Positions 18,938-28,138 of a DNA stretch of 64,000 nucleotides are shown here, one piece after another. The notes under the pieces were generated by a model. The model ran no database searches. It was not told the DNA's origin and worked only from the letters and a program-made list of their open reading frames with translations. The stretch comes from Cupriavidus necator (GTDB lineage Bacteria > Pseudomonadota > Gammaproteobacteria > Burkholderiales > Burkholderiaceae). Where the stretch lies: positions 3,534,001-3,598,000 of the forward strand of contig CP074381.1 in assembly GCA_022041995.1 (NCBI GenBank), written 5' to 3'. The stretch's first letter is position 1. The number at the start of each line of letters is the position of its first letter. The position numbers were made by a program, and so were the translations under genes.

Positions 18938-21040
18938 TTACATCCGGTAGCGCAGGGTGGCCATCACGCTGCGCGGAGCGCCGGGCATGTTGAGGTTGGC
19001 ATTCGAACCATGCGCCGAGACGATGTAGCTCTTGTTGAACAGGTTATACAGGTTCAACTGCGCCTCGAACGGGCCATGGCGGTACCAGGCCATCATGTCC
19101 GCCGTGACGTAGCCCGGCAGCGTGACGGTATTGGCCGGGTCGGCCATCCGCGCGCCGACCAGGTTCAGGCCGCCGCCGATGCCAAAGCCGTTGCCCAGCG
19201 TCTTGGTCAGCCAGACATTGCCGGAATGGCGCGGCGTCAGCGTGGCGCGCTTGCCCTGCAGGGCTGGCGAGGACTTGGTGACCACCGCATCCAGATAGGC
19301 ATAGCCAGCCAGCACGCGCCAGCCACTGCCGAGTTCGGCGGCGCCGCTCAGCTCCACGCCGTCGGTGCGCTGCTCGCCGATCGGGATCAGCGTGTTGTTG
19401 ACGCTGGAAACCTTGACGTTGCTACGCTCCAGCCGGAACACCGAAATCGTCGTGCTTGCCTTGCCGTCGAGCCAGTCGTACTTGGCGCCGACCTCGGCAT
19501 TGTTGGTCGTTTCGGGCGCCAGATCGGCGTTGTTGGTTGCCAGCGCGAAGGCTTCACCCGACGGCTGGAACGACCGGCTCCAAGACACGTAATACGACTG
19601 CACCTTCGACGGCTGCCAGACCAGGCCTGCACGCGGGCTCCAGGCGTTGTCGGTACGCGACAGGTTCTTCTGGCCTGCCAGGCGCTGTTCCGTGTCCTGC
19701 TGGAAGTTGTCGTATCGCACGCCGAGCAGCGCCTTCCACTGTTCGGTGAAGGTGATCATGTCCTGGGTGTAGAACGCCAGGGTCTTGGCGATACCCAGAT
19801 TACTGGTGGCAGGCGTGCCACCCACCAGGCGCGGCAGCGTGGGCAGCACCGGGTTGAACAGATCGAACGTGCCTGGCACGGCCTTCGAATAGTTGACCAG
19901 ATCCTTGTTCTGCTGGCCGATCTCCATCCCGTAAAGGATTTCGTGCTTCGTACCGAAGATCGTCGCCTTCTGCGTCAGGTCCGTCTGGTTGAACCAGCCG
20001 TGCTCCTCGCGGTAGACGTTGGAGTGCGACATCGTCAGCCGCTGTGTCACCTCGTTGACCGAGCTGGTCAGCGTGTTATTGCGATCCAGCGAGTAGTGGT
20101 AGTACCGCGTGGCGTTGCGGATCGACCAGTCGTCGTTGAAGCGATGGTTGATCGTGGCAGTGCCCGAGTACACACGCGACTGGCTATAGTCGGCATCGCG
20201 CGCATTGGCCGCGCCGTAGTAGCGCGAGGCCGGCACGTCCACCGGGCGCCCCTTGTAGGCCGGGATGCCGAAATCGGTCACGCGGCGGTCTTCCAGGTAG
20301 TCGGCCTGCAGCAGGACCGTCGTTTCCGGTGCCAGGCGCAGCTCCAGCGACGGCGCGATCGCCGAGCGGTCCAGGAACTGCTGCGAGCGGTAGCTGTTGG
20401 CCTTCTCCACCGCACCGGTCACGCGGAAGGCGGCGGCGCCGTCGGCGAACACGCGGCCCACGTCGGCTTCGGCGCGGCGGTCGGCCCACATGCCGTAGCT
20501 CAGCGCGAAGTCGGTGACGTCGATGCCCGGCTTCTTGGTCACGCGGTTGATCAGGCCGCCCGACGAACCGCGGCCGTACAGCACCGCTGCCGGTCCCTTG
20601 ATGACTTCGACGCGGTCGACGTTGGACAGGTCGCGGAAGTACAGCGCATCGTCACGGATGCCGTCGACGAACTGGTCGGCGATGGCGCTGAAGCCGCGGA
20701 TCGACACCTGGTCGCGCTGGCCGTCGCCGGTGGAGAACGACACGCCCGGCACGTTTTTCAGCGCATCCTGCATCGAAGTGGCGTGCTGGTCGCGCATGAC
20801 ATCGGCAGTGACCACGTTGACGGTCTGGGGGATGTCGCGCAGCGGCGCCTCGGTCTTGGTCGCGCTGACCGCATTGGGCGGGTTATAGCCGGTGCCAAGC
20901 TCGCGGCCGGCATCGGCCCTGACCGTGACCTCGGGCAACTGCGCCGAAGCGTCTGGCGCGGCCTGGGCCCACGTCAGCATCGGTTGAAATACGAAGCTCC
21001 CCGCCACCGCGGCACAGATCGGGTGAAGTTTTATTCTCAT
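18938..21040 (-). CDS. TonB-dependent siderophore receptor
   Basis: A 700-residue outer-membrane beta-barrel receptor for a ferric siderophore. Signal peptide to about residue 26 (LTWAQA). The plug domain follows at about 35-185: LPEVTVRAD, the catecholate/hydroxamate-receptor motif TEAPLRDIPQTVNVVTADVM, VPGVSFSTGDGQRDQVSIRG and DRVEVIKGPAAVLYGRGSSGG. The barrel runs to the C-terminal RSVMATLRYRM with the aromatic-type end usual for barrel insertion. No extra N-terminal signalling domain is present, so it does not regulate a sigma factor directly. A Fur-like box lies 74-94 bases upstream. No biosynthesis genes are near, suggesting use of foreign siderophores. Confidence 0.93.
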   Translation of the reverse strand: MRIKLHPICAAVAGSFVFQPMLTWAQAAPDASAQLPEVTVRADAGRELGTGYNPPNAVSATKTEAPLRDIPQTVNVVTADVMRDQHATSMQDALKNVPGVSFSTGDGQRDQVSIRGFSAIADQFVDGIRDDALYFRDLSNVDRVEVIKGPAAVLYGRGSSGGLINRVTKKPGIDVTDFALSYGMWADRRAEADVGRVFADGAAAFRVTGAVEKANSYRSQQFLDRSAIAPSLELRLAPETTVLLQADYLEDRRVTDFGIPAYKGRPVDVPASRYYGAANARDADYSQSRVYSGTATINHRFNDDWSIRNATRYYHYSLDRNNTLTSSVNEVTQRLTMSHSNVYREEHGWFNQTDLTQKATIFGTKHEILYGMEIGQQNKDLVNYSKAVPGTFDLFNPVLPTLPRLVGGTPATSNLGIAKTLAFYTQDMITFTEQWKALLGVRYDNFQQDTEQRLAGQKNLSRTDNAWSPRAGLVWQPSKVQSYYVSWSRSFQPSGEAFALATNNADLAPETTNNAEVGAKYDWLDGKASTTISVFRLERSNVKVSSVNNTLIPIGEQRTDGVELSGAAELGSGWRVLAGYAYLDAVVTKSSPALQGKRATLTPRHSGNVWLTKTLGNGFGIGGGLNLVGARMADPANTVTLPGYVTADMMAWYRHGPFEAQLNLYNLFNKSYIVSAHGSNANLNMPGAPRSVMATLRYRM

Positions 21041-21113
21041 TTCACTGTAATCGGCTGTAATAGTTTTGAAAACGCGAGCGCATTATCGATTACAGGATTG
21101 CCAGGGTCAACGA

Positions 21114-21134
21114 GATTGCGAATTATTCTTATTC
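21114..21134 (-). promoter_or_regulatory. Candidate Fur box of the siderophore receptor
   Basis: The minus-strand sequence GAATAAGAATAATTCGCAAT matches about 11 of 19 positions of the Fur consensus with the right AATAAnAATAAT core and sits in an AT-rich island upstream of the receptor gene. Confidence 0.55.
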
Positions 21135-21197
21135 CCGATCAATATATGTTGCATTGATCACAAACTGGAGCTGTGCAAGCGCATTTCCTGCCATTTG

Positions 21198-22076
21198 CTA
21201 CCTCAACTGCCCGGCAAGTGCATCGCGCGCCTCGGCGATCAAGCCTGATTCGCCGCGCCGGCCGGGCAACAGGAAAAACTCCGCCTCGGGCAGCCGCGGC
21301 AAGGCCAGCCGGGCGATGCTGGCGGCATCCAGCGGCGCCACGCCGGGGCCGATTGCCGACGCATTCAGGCACGACAATCCCAGCCCCGCTGCCAGCGCCA
21401 GGTGCAGCCCCGCGACGCCCGACGCCGAGTGCGCAACCACGAACGGCAGCCGCTTGCGCAGCAGCAGCTGCACCACGTACTGATGCAGCGAGCAGGTGTC
21501 GGGCAGCAGCACCAGCGGCAGCGTGGCGGGCAGGCTCTCGGCCTCGGCGGGCGCGGCGACCCAGGCCAGCGGCTCGCGCCGCAGCACCGTGCCGCGCGTG
21601 CCCGCGCCCTGCCCGCGGGTGCCGGGCAGGCGCATGCTGAGGCCGATATCGAAGGTGTCCATCTCCGCCGCGGCATCGATCGCCGCGCTCTTCATCACCG
21701 TCACGTGCAGGCGCAGGTACGGGTAGCGCTCGCGCAGGCGCCGCAGCATGCCGGCGATCTCGCCCGGGCGGAAGTAGTCGGTCACGGCCAGCCGCAGTTC
21801 GCCCGCCAGCGCGTGGCCGCGCAGCTCCTGCAGGGCCAGCTCGTTCAGCGCCAGGATGCGCCGCGCGTGTTCCAGCAGCCGCTCCCCGGCCGGCGTCGGC
21901 ACCGCCCCATGACGGCCGCGCGACAGCAGCGGCACCCCGGCGCGCTCCTCCAGCTTGCGCAATTGCTCGCTGACCGAGGACTGCGACAGGAACAGCCTGG
22001 GCGCCGCCGCCGACAAGCTGCCGCTGTCCGCGACCGTGACAAAGGTGCGCAACTGGTCGGTTTCGAATCCACGCAT
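21198..22076 (-). CDS. LysR-family transcriptional regulator
   Basis: A 292-residue regulator. The N-terminal winged helix-turn-helix (about residues 6-65: QLRTFVTVADSGSLSAAAPR and QSSVSEQLRKLEERAGVPLL) is followed by a periplasmic-binding-like effector domain (about 92-290). It is divergent from the tautomerase/permease/reductase genes, 130 bp apart, the classic layout for a LysR protein and its targets, so it likely controls them in response to their substrate. The effector is unknown. Confidence 0.92.
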   Translation of the reverse strand: MRGFETDQLRTFVTVADSGSLSAAAPRLFLSQSSVSEQLRKLEERAGVPLLSRGRHGAVPTPAGERLLEHARRILALNELALQELRGHALAGELRLAVTDYFRPGEIAGMLRRLRERYPYLRLHVTVMKSAAIDAAAEMDTFDIGLSMRLPGTRGQGAGTRGTVLRREPLAWVAAPAEAESLPATLPLVLLPDTCSLHQYVVQLLLRKRLPFVVAHSASGVAGLHLALAAGLGLSCLNASAIGPGVAPLDAASIARLALPRLPEAEFFLLPGRRGESGLIAEARDALAGQLR

Positions 22077-22128
22077 GGCAAGGCTCCGGCAAGGGTGGCA
22101 TTCCTTCGGATAACCCGATGGTCCACAT

Positions 22129-22150
22129 CGGATATTCCCGCTTTTCCGAT
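22129..22150. promoter_or_regulatory. Candidate LysR operator between the divergent regulator and tautomerase genes
   Basis: TCGGA (22129-22133) and TCCGA (22146-22150) form an interrupted dyad with a 12-base centre; a related CGGATA...CCGAT stands just upstream near 22108. Position in the shared 130-bp intergenic region fits a LysR binding site. Confidence 0.4.
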
Positions 22151-22206
22151 ACTACACCACCCCCTACCATGGCATCACCAACCCACGCAAAGCCAAGGAG
22201 CCAGCC

Positions 22207-22599
22207 ATGCCCCACATCGTCCTGCACCTGTCCGGCCAACCCGATGCCGCCCTCACCCGCCGCAGCGCCAGGGCGATCGCCGACCTGACCGAGCGCGTGC
22301 TCGGCAAGAAGCGCGACGTGATTGCCGTCACGGTCCAGTACATCCCGCACGACAGCTGGATCATCGCCGACGTGCCGCTGTCGGAGCAGGGCCGCAACGC
22401 CTTCCACCTGGACCTCAGTGTGACCGATGAAACCAACACCAAGGCGGAGAAAGCGCAGTTCATCGAGGCCGTGTTCGAGACCATGTCGGGGTTGCTGGGC
22501 AAGCTGCATCCGGTGTCGTACGTGCACGTGATCGACGCCCGCGCCGCAGCCTATGGCTACGGCGGGCGCACGCAGGAGTATCGCCACCAGCACGGCTGA
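22207..22599 (+). CDS. Tautomerase-superfamily protein
   Basis: A 130-residue protein starting MPHIVLHL, giving after Met removal the N-terminal proline that acts as catalytic base in 4-oxalocrotonate tautomerase-like enzymes. It is about twice the length of the 62-residue enzyme and reads as two beta-alpha-beta units (residues about 1-60 and 65-125; second half SVTDETNTKAEKAQFIEAVF), as in the fused or Cg10062/MSAD-like branches. Ribosome site AAGGAG 8 bases upstream. Probably co-expressed with the permease downstream under the LysR protein. Confidence 0.85.
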   Translation: MPHIVLHLSGQPDAALTRRSARAIADLTERVLGKKRDVIAVTVQYIPHDSWIIADVPLSEQGRNAFHLDLSVTDETNTKAEKAQFIEAVFETMSGLLGKLHPVSYVHVIDARAAAYGYGGRTQEYRHQHG

Positions 22600-22801
22600 A
22601 ACGGCGCACCGCCTTCATGCCGGCCGCTGTCATCCCAGTGCCCCCGCGGCGAGACCAGAGGTTTCGCCGCGGGGCAAGCTGTGGCACAGTCGCCCGCTGA
22701 TCCCTTCTCCTGGCGCACAGAAAGAGACAAGGCGCCACAAGCGCTGGCCCCGCGCGGCAACGGACCGCACCTCAGGAGAAGGCAACCCTGAAGGAGATCC
22801 G

Positions 22802-24192
22802 ATGTCGTTCCTGATCGTGCTGGCAGCCCTTGCCTTTCTGATGTTCGCCGCGTACCGCGGCTACAGCGTGATCCTGTTCGCGCCCATCGCCGCGCTGGGC
22901 GCGGTGCTGCTGACCGACCCGTCCGCGGTCGCGCCGGTGTTCACCGGCATCTTCATGGAGAAGATGGTCGGCTTCGTGAAGCTTTATTTCCCCGTGTTCT
23001 TATTAGGCGCGGTGTTCGGCAAGGTGGTTGAACTATCCGGCTTTTCCGAGTCCATCGTCGCCGCGGCGATCCGCTATATCGGGCGCTCGCGCGCCAACGC
23101 GGTGATCGTCACGGTGTGCGCGCTGCTGACCTATGGCGGCGTGTCGCTGTTCGTGGTGGTGTTCGCGGTCTATCCGTTCGCGGCCGAGCTGTACCGCCAG
23201 AGCAACATCCCCAAGCGGCTGATGCCGGGCGCGATCGCGCTGGGCGCGTTCTCGTTCACCATGGATTCGCTGCCGGGCACGCCGCAGATCCAGAACATCA
23301 TCCCCACCAACTTCTTCAACACCACGTCCTGGCCGCACCGGTGCTGGGCGTGGCCGGCTCGCTGTTTATCCTGGTGGTGGGCCTGAGCTACCTGGAATGG
23401 CGCCGCCGCGCCGCCGCCGCGCGTGGCGAAGGCTACGGCACCAACCTGCGCAACGAGCCGGAGCGCAGCCAGTCCGGCAAGCTGCCGCACCCGCTGCTGG
23501 CGCTGCTGCCACTGGTGGTGGTGGGCGTGGCCAACTTCTGGCTGACTCGGATGATCCCGCTCTGGTATGGCCCTTCCAACAGCGTGGCGCTGCCGGGCCT
23601 GCCCAAGCCGGTGGAAACCAAAATCGCCAGCGTGACCGCGATCTGGGCAGTGGAAGGCGCGCTGCTGCTGGGCATCGCCGTGGTGCTGGTGACCGCCTTC
23701 GGCGCCCTGCGCGAGCGCTTTGCCGAGGGCACCAAGGCCGCCGTCGGCGGTGCGCTGCTGGCGTCGATGAACACGGCATCGGAATACGGCTTCGGCGGGG
23801 TCATCGCCGCCCTGCCCGGCTTCCTGGTGGTCAGCGAAGCGCTGCACGCGATCCCCAACCCGCTGGTCAATGCCGCGGTCTCGGTCAGCACGCTGGCCGG
23901 CATCACCGGCTCGGCCTCGGGCGGCATGAGCATAGCGCTGGCGGCGATGTCGCAGACCTTCATCGCGGGCGCGCAGGCCATGCAGATCCCGCTGGAAGTA
24001 CTGCACCGCGTGGTGTCGATGGCCAGCGGCGGCATGGACACCCTGCCGCACAACGGCGCCGTGATCACGCTGCTGGCGGTGACCGGCCTGACCCACCGCG
24101 AGTCCTACCGCGATATCTTCGCCGTCACCTTGATCAAGACCGCCGCGGTGTTCTTTGTCATTACCGTGTATTTTCTGACCGGACTGGTCTAA
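22802..24192 (+). pseudogene. GntP-family permease, frame broken
   Basis: A 12-14-helix proton symporter of the GntP/CitMHS superfamily, which imports gluconate-like or other organic acids. The first 177 residues (MSFLIVLAALAFLMFAAYRG to PQIQNIIPTNFFNTTSW) and the last about 285 (AAPVLGVAGSLFILVVGLSY ... SMNTASEYGFGGVIAALPGF ... MASGGMDTLPHNGAVITLLA) are both complete and conserved but in different frames. Adding one G at 23331-23332 (TGGCCGC to TGGGCCGC) restores a single 463-residue chain. Preceded by GAAGGAG 6 bases before ATG. Lies between the tautomerase and aldo-keto reductase genes and is likely the uptake part of that set. Confidence 0.87.
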
Positions 24193-24290
24193 AGCAATCG
24201 CAACCCGCGCGGCTTGTACATTCCAGGTGTTGTTAACTAGTGTGGTTGGGTGCCGCCGGGCACCCGCCCGGCATATCAGGAAGCCAACAC

Positions 24291-25124
24291 ATGAAGCAAG
24301 TCACCCTGCCCGACGGCGAGCGCGTCCCGGCGCTCGGCATGGGAACGTGGAATATGGGCGAGTCACGCGCCGCGCGCGCCGAAGAAATTGCCACGCTGCG
24401 CCTGGGCCTGGACCTTGGCCTGCGGCTGATCGATACCGCCGAGATGTATGGCGAAGGCCAGTCCGAGGAGATGATCGGCGAGGCCATCGCCGGGCGCCGC
24501 GACGAGGCCTTCCTTGTCAGCAAGGTCTATCCCTTCAACGCCAGCCGGCGCGGCACCGTGCAGGCCTGCGAGCGCGGCCTGAAGCGGCTGCGCACCGACC
24601 GCATCGACCTCTATTTATTGCACTGGCGCGGCGGCGTGCCGCTGGAAGAGACTGTGCAGGCCATGGAGGCGCTGCAGCGCGACGGCAAGATCCGCCGCTG
24701 GGGCGTCAGCAACCTTGACCTGTCCGATCTGCAGGAGTTGTGGGACGCGCCGGGCGGCGACCGGCTGGCCACCAACCAGCTGCTGTACAACCTGGGCCGG
24801 CGCGGCATCGAATGGGACCTGCTGCCGTGGCTGCGCCAGCGCGGCGTGCCGGTGATGGCCTATTCGCCGATCGAGCAGTCACGCTTGTTGGGCAACCCCG
24901 GGCTGAAGCGCTTTGCGCGCGACCACGGCATGACGACGGCACAGGCGGCGCTGGCCTGGCTGCTGGCGCAGGACGGCGTGATCGCCATCCCCAAGACCGG
25001 CCGGCGCGAGCGCCTGCAGGAGAACCTGGGCGCGCTGTCGCATGCGCTGTCGGCCGCCCAGCTGGCCGAACTCGACCGCATCTTCCCGCCGCCCGACGGC
25101 CCGGGCCCGCTGGAAATGCTCTGA
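24291..25124 (+). CDS. Aldo/keto reductase
   Basis: A 277-residue NADPH-dependent reductase of the AKR fold. Seen: LGMGTWNMGES, the catalytic Asp/Tyr stretch LIDTAEMYGEGQSEEMIGEA (about residues 46-65), Lys in VSKVYPFNAS (about 81) and HWRGGVPLEETVQAMEAL (His about 111), and the C-terminal cofactor motif IPKTGRRERLQENLGAL. It belongs to the DkgA/YvgN-like group acting on 2,5-diketogluconate or small aldehydes. Starts 99 bp after the permease. The stretch before ATG 24291 has GGAAG as ribosome site. Confidence 0.92.
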   Translation: MKQVTLPDGERVPALGMGTWNMGESRAARAEEIATLRLGLDLGLRLIDTAEMYGEGQSEEMIGEAIAGRRDEAFLVSKVYPFNASRRGTVQACERGLKRLRTDRIDLYLLHWRGGVPLEETVQAMEALQRDGKIRRWGVSNLDLSDLQELWDAPGGDRLATNQLLYNLGRRGIEWDLLPWLRQRGVPVMAYSPIEQSRLLGNPGLKRFARDHGMTTAQAALAWLLAQDGVIAIPKTGRRERLQENLGALSHALSAAQLAELDRIFPPPDGPGPLEML

Positions 25125-25146
25125 CCAGGCTGCCGGGCGCCCTCCC

Positions 25147-25569
25147 TCAGGGCACGCGGGCCACGTAGCGCTCGCGCTCGACGTAGCGCACCAGGTAGCT
25201 GCGCGCCTTCTCGCGGGTGTCGGTGGTCACGCGCGCCGCCGCCTGGCGGGCGCTGCTCTTGCCGTGCGCTGACGACATCTGCCCATCCAGGTAGGTGCGG
25301 AAGGAATCATGCATGGCGTCCAGTTCAGGCTCGCACGCGGCCAGCGCCAGGTTGGCCACGTCCTTGGGCTGGCCCTTGGCCGACAGGTTGTCGTTGGCCT
25401 TCTTCTGCGCGCAATCCATGTATTTGGCGCGCAACGCCTGCCAGCCGCTGCTATCGACGGCCGACACCGATCCGGCAGCCGCGGCGCCGGCGTCATTGGA
25501 AGAACCCGAAGGATGTGAAGCGCACGCAGCCAGGAAGGCCAGCGGCAGGGCGGTCAGGAGTTTTTTCAT
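25147..25569 (-). CDS. Small lipoprotein of unknown function
   Basis: A 140-residue lipoprotein: signal peptide MKKLLTALPLAFLAAC with lipobox LAAC (Cys16). The mature part begins with a Ser/Gly/Ala-rich tether then a helical domain (about residues 45-130) with two cysteines (DCAQKK and ACEPEL) that could form a disulfide. No family recognised. Convergent with the aldo/keto reductase gene and divergent from the SYLF gene. Confidence 0.8.
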   Translation of the reverse strand: MKKLLTALPLAFLAACASHPSGSSNDAGAAAAGSVSAVDSSGWQALRAKYMDCAQKKANDNLSAKGQPKDVANLALAACEPELDAMHDSFRTYLDGQMSSAHGKSSARQAAARVTTDTREKARSYLVRYVERERYVARVP

Positions 25570-25771
25570 GGCTGGATGATTCTGTCACGGCGCATTGGCC
25601 ACCCCATGGGTTGCCATGGGACGTTCCGGGCGCAAGGCTGACTATTCTTGCCGCGAACTGCCCCCGACACCACCTTCGTCACAAATGGAAACGTCTCTGC
25701 GCGCTCCGGTATTTGTCCGGGTGCTTCCGGCGCCTATGCTTTAAAGACGACAACAACACTAAGGAGACGAG

Positions 25772-26350
25772 ATGAAACGTCGAACCTTCCTTTCGGCCAG
25801 CGCGGGTCTGGCCTTGGGCAGCCTGGCCATGGGTGCCTGCACCACCACCAAACCCGATGCCTCTACCGACAAGGCCGCGCGCCGGCGCGAACTGGATTCG
25901 GGCGTGGACGCCACGCTGTCGCGCCTGTATAGCTCGGTCAACGGCTCGCGCGAACTAGGCAACCGCGCACGCGGCATCCTGGTGTTTCCGAAGACCCTGT
26001 CGGCGGGCTTTATCGTCGGCGGCGAGTACGGCGACGGTGCCCTGCGCTCGGGCGGCGCCACGCGCGGCTATTACCGCCTGGTCGCCGGCTCGGTCGGCTG
26101 GCAGATCGGTGCGCAGTCCAAGGCCGTGATCCTGATGTTCCTGACGCCAGATGCCTACGAGAAGTTCGTGCGCAGCAGTGGCTGGACCGCGGGTGTCGAT
26201 GCCACCGTTGCGCTGGCCACCGTTGGCGCAAACGGCGTGCTGGACACCAACACCGGCCAGCAGCCCATCGTCGGCTTCGTCATGACCAATGCCGGGCTGA
26301 TGGCGGGCCTGAGCTTCGAGGGCAGCAAGATCACCAAGCTCGACCTGTAA
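25772..26350 (+). CDS. SYLF (Ysc84-type) lipid-binding lipoprotein
   Basis: A 192-residue exported protein with a SYLF domain over about residues 45-192 (ARGILVFPKTLSAGFIVGGE, GATRGYYRLVAGSVGWQIGA, MTNAGLMAGLSFEGSKITKL), a fold that binds phospholipids and, in eukaryotes, actin. The N-terminus MKRRTFLSASAGLALG combines an RR motif with a lipobox-like MGAC (Cys23), suggesting Tat export and lipid anchoring. Close relatives are common in Burkholderia and Cupriavidus as stress- or infection-linked antigens of unknown role. AAGGAG lies 6 bases before the ATG. Confidence 0.88.
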   Translation: MKRRTFLSASAGLALGSLAMGACTTTKPDASTDKAARRRELDSGVDATLSRLYSSVNGSRELGNRARGILVFPKTLSAGFIVGGEYGDGALRSGGATRGYYRLVAGSVGWQIGAQSKAVILMFLTPDAYEKFVRSSGWTAGVDATVALATVGANGVLDTNTGQQPIVGFVMTNAGLMAGLSFEGSKITKLDL

Positions 26351-26458
26351 GGGCGGGCTTTCCGTTGCCGCCGTGCGGCCGGCGTGCCGCGCGGCGCCCT
26401 CCTTTTTCGCGGCCGCGCGCCGCGAGAGGATAGAATTCGTCCCTTTGGCCGAATTCCC

Positions 26459-27357
26459 ATGTGGTTCAAGAATCTGCAGGTCCATCGTTTCTCCGCCCCG
26501 TGGTCGCTGAGCGCCGACGAGGTCGAAGCCAGCCTGGCGAAGCACGCCTTCTTCCCGGTACCAGCCTCGAAATGCAGACGCAGGGCTGGGCCTCGCCGCG
26601 TGACAACGGCCAGCTGGTCCATACCGTCGGCCGCCAGATGCTGCTGACGCTGCGCACCGAAAAGAAGTTGCTGCCCACCACCGTGGTCAACCAGGTCACG
26701 CGCGCACGCGCCGCCGAGATCGAAGAGCAGCAAGGCTACAAGCCGGGCCGCAAGCAAATGAAGGAACTGAAGGAGCAGGTCACCGAAGAACTGCTGCCGC
26801 GCGCCTTCAGCATCCGCCGCGACACGCGTGTGTGGATCGACCCGGACAACGGCTGGCTTGCCATCGACGCTGCCGCCGCGGCCAAGGCCGATGAAGTGCG
26901 CGGCATGCTGTTCAAGGCGCTGGATCCGCTGCCGCTGATCAACCTGCACGTCAACCAGTCGCCGGTGGCGGCCATGACCGAATGGCTGGCCGGCGATGCC
27001 GCACCGGGCGGTTTCACCGTCGACCAGGAAATCGAGCTGCAGTCCGGCGCCGAAAGCAAGGCCACCGTGCGCTATGTGCGCCACCCGCTGGACCCGGAAG
27101 ACCTGCGCCGCCATATCGCCGCCGGCAAGCGCTGCACACGCCTGGCGATGACGTGGAACGACCGGGTGTCGTTCGTGCTGACCGACGGGCTGGTGGTCAA
27201 GAAGGTGGCGCCGCTGGACGTGCTCAAGGAACAGGCCGACGGCACGGCGCACGATGAAGACGAGCGCTTCGACGCCGATTTCACCATGATGGCGGGCGAA
27301 CTCTCCGGCATGCTCAGCGACCTCACCGAGGCGCTCGGCGGCGAGCGCAAGGCATAA
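26459..27357 (+). pseudogene. rdgC: Recombination-associated protein RdgC, frame broken
   Basis: RdgC forms a ring around double-stranded DNA and limits RecA activity. The first 33 residues ([20 protein letters not shown] ... AKHAFFP) are in one frame, the rest ([20 protein letters not shown], then [38 protein letters not shown]) in another. Adding one G at 26556-26558 (TTCCCGGTACC to TTCCCGGGTACC) restores a normal 299-residue RdgC. Apart from this break every conserved segment is present. The likely cause is a lost base in the sequence. Confidence 0.9.
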
Positions 27358-27376
27358 GCCGAATCTCCTGCAGGAA

Positions 27377-27404
27377 CGTGGCGCTGTCGAAAGACAGCGC
27401 CACG
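27377..27404. terminator. Perfect 12-bp hairpin between convergent rdgC and thioesterase genes
   Basis: CGTGGCGCTGTC pairs with GACAGCGCCACG around a GAAA tetraloop. No T-tract follows on either strand, so it may end transcription weakly or protect 3' ends of both mRNAs. Confidence 0.6.
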
Positions 27405-27411
27405 CAAGCGG

Positions 27412-27855
27412 TTACTCCACCCAGTTCACCTTCGGAAACCGCCCGGCGAATCCCTCCGGCATCGCCACCACTTTCTTCCCCACGTAGTCGAAGAAGACAA
27501 AGCCCGACTTGGCCATCGCAATCAGCGCGCCATCGGCCGGCCTCGTGATGCGGAAGATGATGTCGCCGCCGTACTTGTTGAAGTCCATCACCCCCACCTC
27601 AAACTGCAGCTGGTCGCGCGCATGCGCCTCGTTGCGGTACATCGTGGCCAGGTCGGTCACGATGATGCCCACCCCTTCCTGCCGCACATCCTCGCTGCCG
27701 AATTCATACAGGAACCGCGCCCGCGCCTCGGAGATCATCGAGATCATCGAATCGTTGGCAAGGTGGTTGGCCGAGTTGATGTCGGTCACGCGCACGGTCA
27801 GGTGCGTGGCGTAGCAGAACTGGGCGGCAGGCAGGTCGAGTTTGAGGCGGGCCAT
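27412..27855 (-). CDS. Hotdog-fold acyl-CoA thioesterase
   Basis: A 147-residue single hotdog domain of the 4-hydroxybenzoyl-CoA/YbgC type: RVTDINSANHLANDSMISMI near residue 22-41, where the usual catalytic Asp-x-x-x-H-x-N pattern reads D-I-N-S-A-N-H-L-A-N, and TMYRNEAHARDQLQFEVGVM near 70-90. Probably cleaves a medium or aromatic acyl-CoA in the cytoplasm. Its small size and lone position do not set the substrate. Confidence 0.85.
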   Translation of the reverse strand: MARLKLDLPAAQFCYATHLTVRVTDINSANHLANDSMISMISEARARFLYEFGSEDVRQEGVGIIVTDLATMYRNEAHARDQLQFEVGVMDFNKYGGDIIFRITRPADGALIAMAKSGFVFFDYVGKKVVAMPEGFAGRFPKVNWVE

Positions 27856-28138
27856 GATGGAACTAGCAAGAAATGGATCGGGCGCCGCACGGGATCAGAC
27901 AGGCAAAACGCAAGGCCGGCGGCAAGGCGCCCCATCATAAGGGACGCGCCCGTTCGGATTGCGGCACTGCGGCATAGAATGCCGCGCCCCTCATCCGGGT
28001 AAGTACCTCCCAGCGTTTTCGTCCATCCCGCCGATGCCACGGCCTGGCGCAGCCTCGTACCCTGCATGCCGCGGACCCCTGGTGCATTGACGCCCGGTGC
28101 CGCGCACCGACACGACATCAACACCTGGAGGAAACACG

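Noticed and set aside
19010..21157. 715-codon open frame on the plus strand
   Set aside because: Antisense to the siderophore receptor, whose motifs are certain.
27377..27404. Classical intrinsic terminator
   Set aside because: Perfect stem but no T-tract on either side; listed with lower confidence only.
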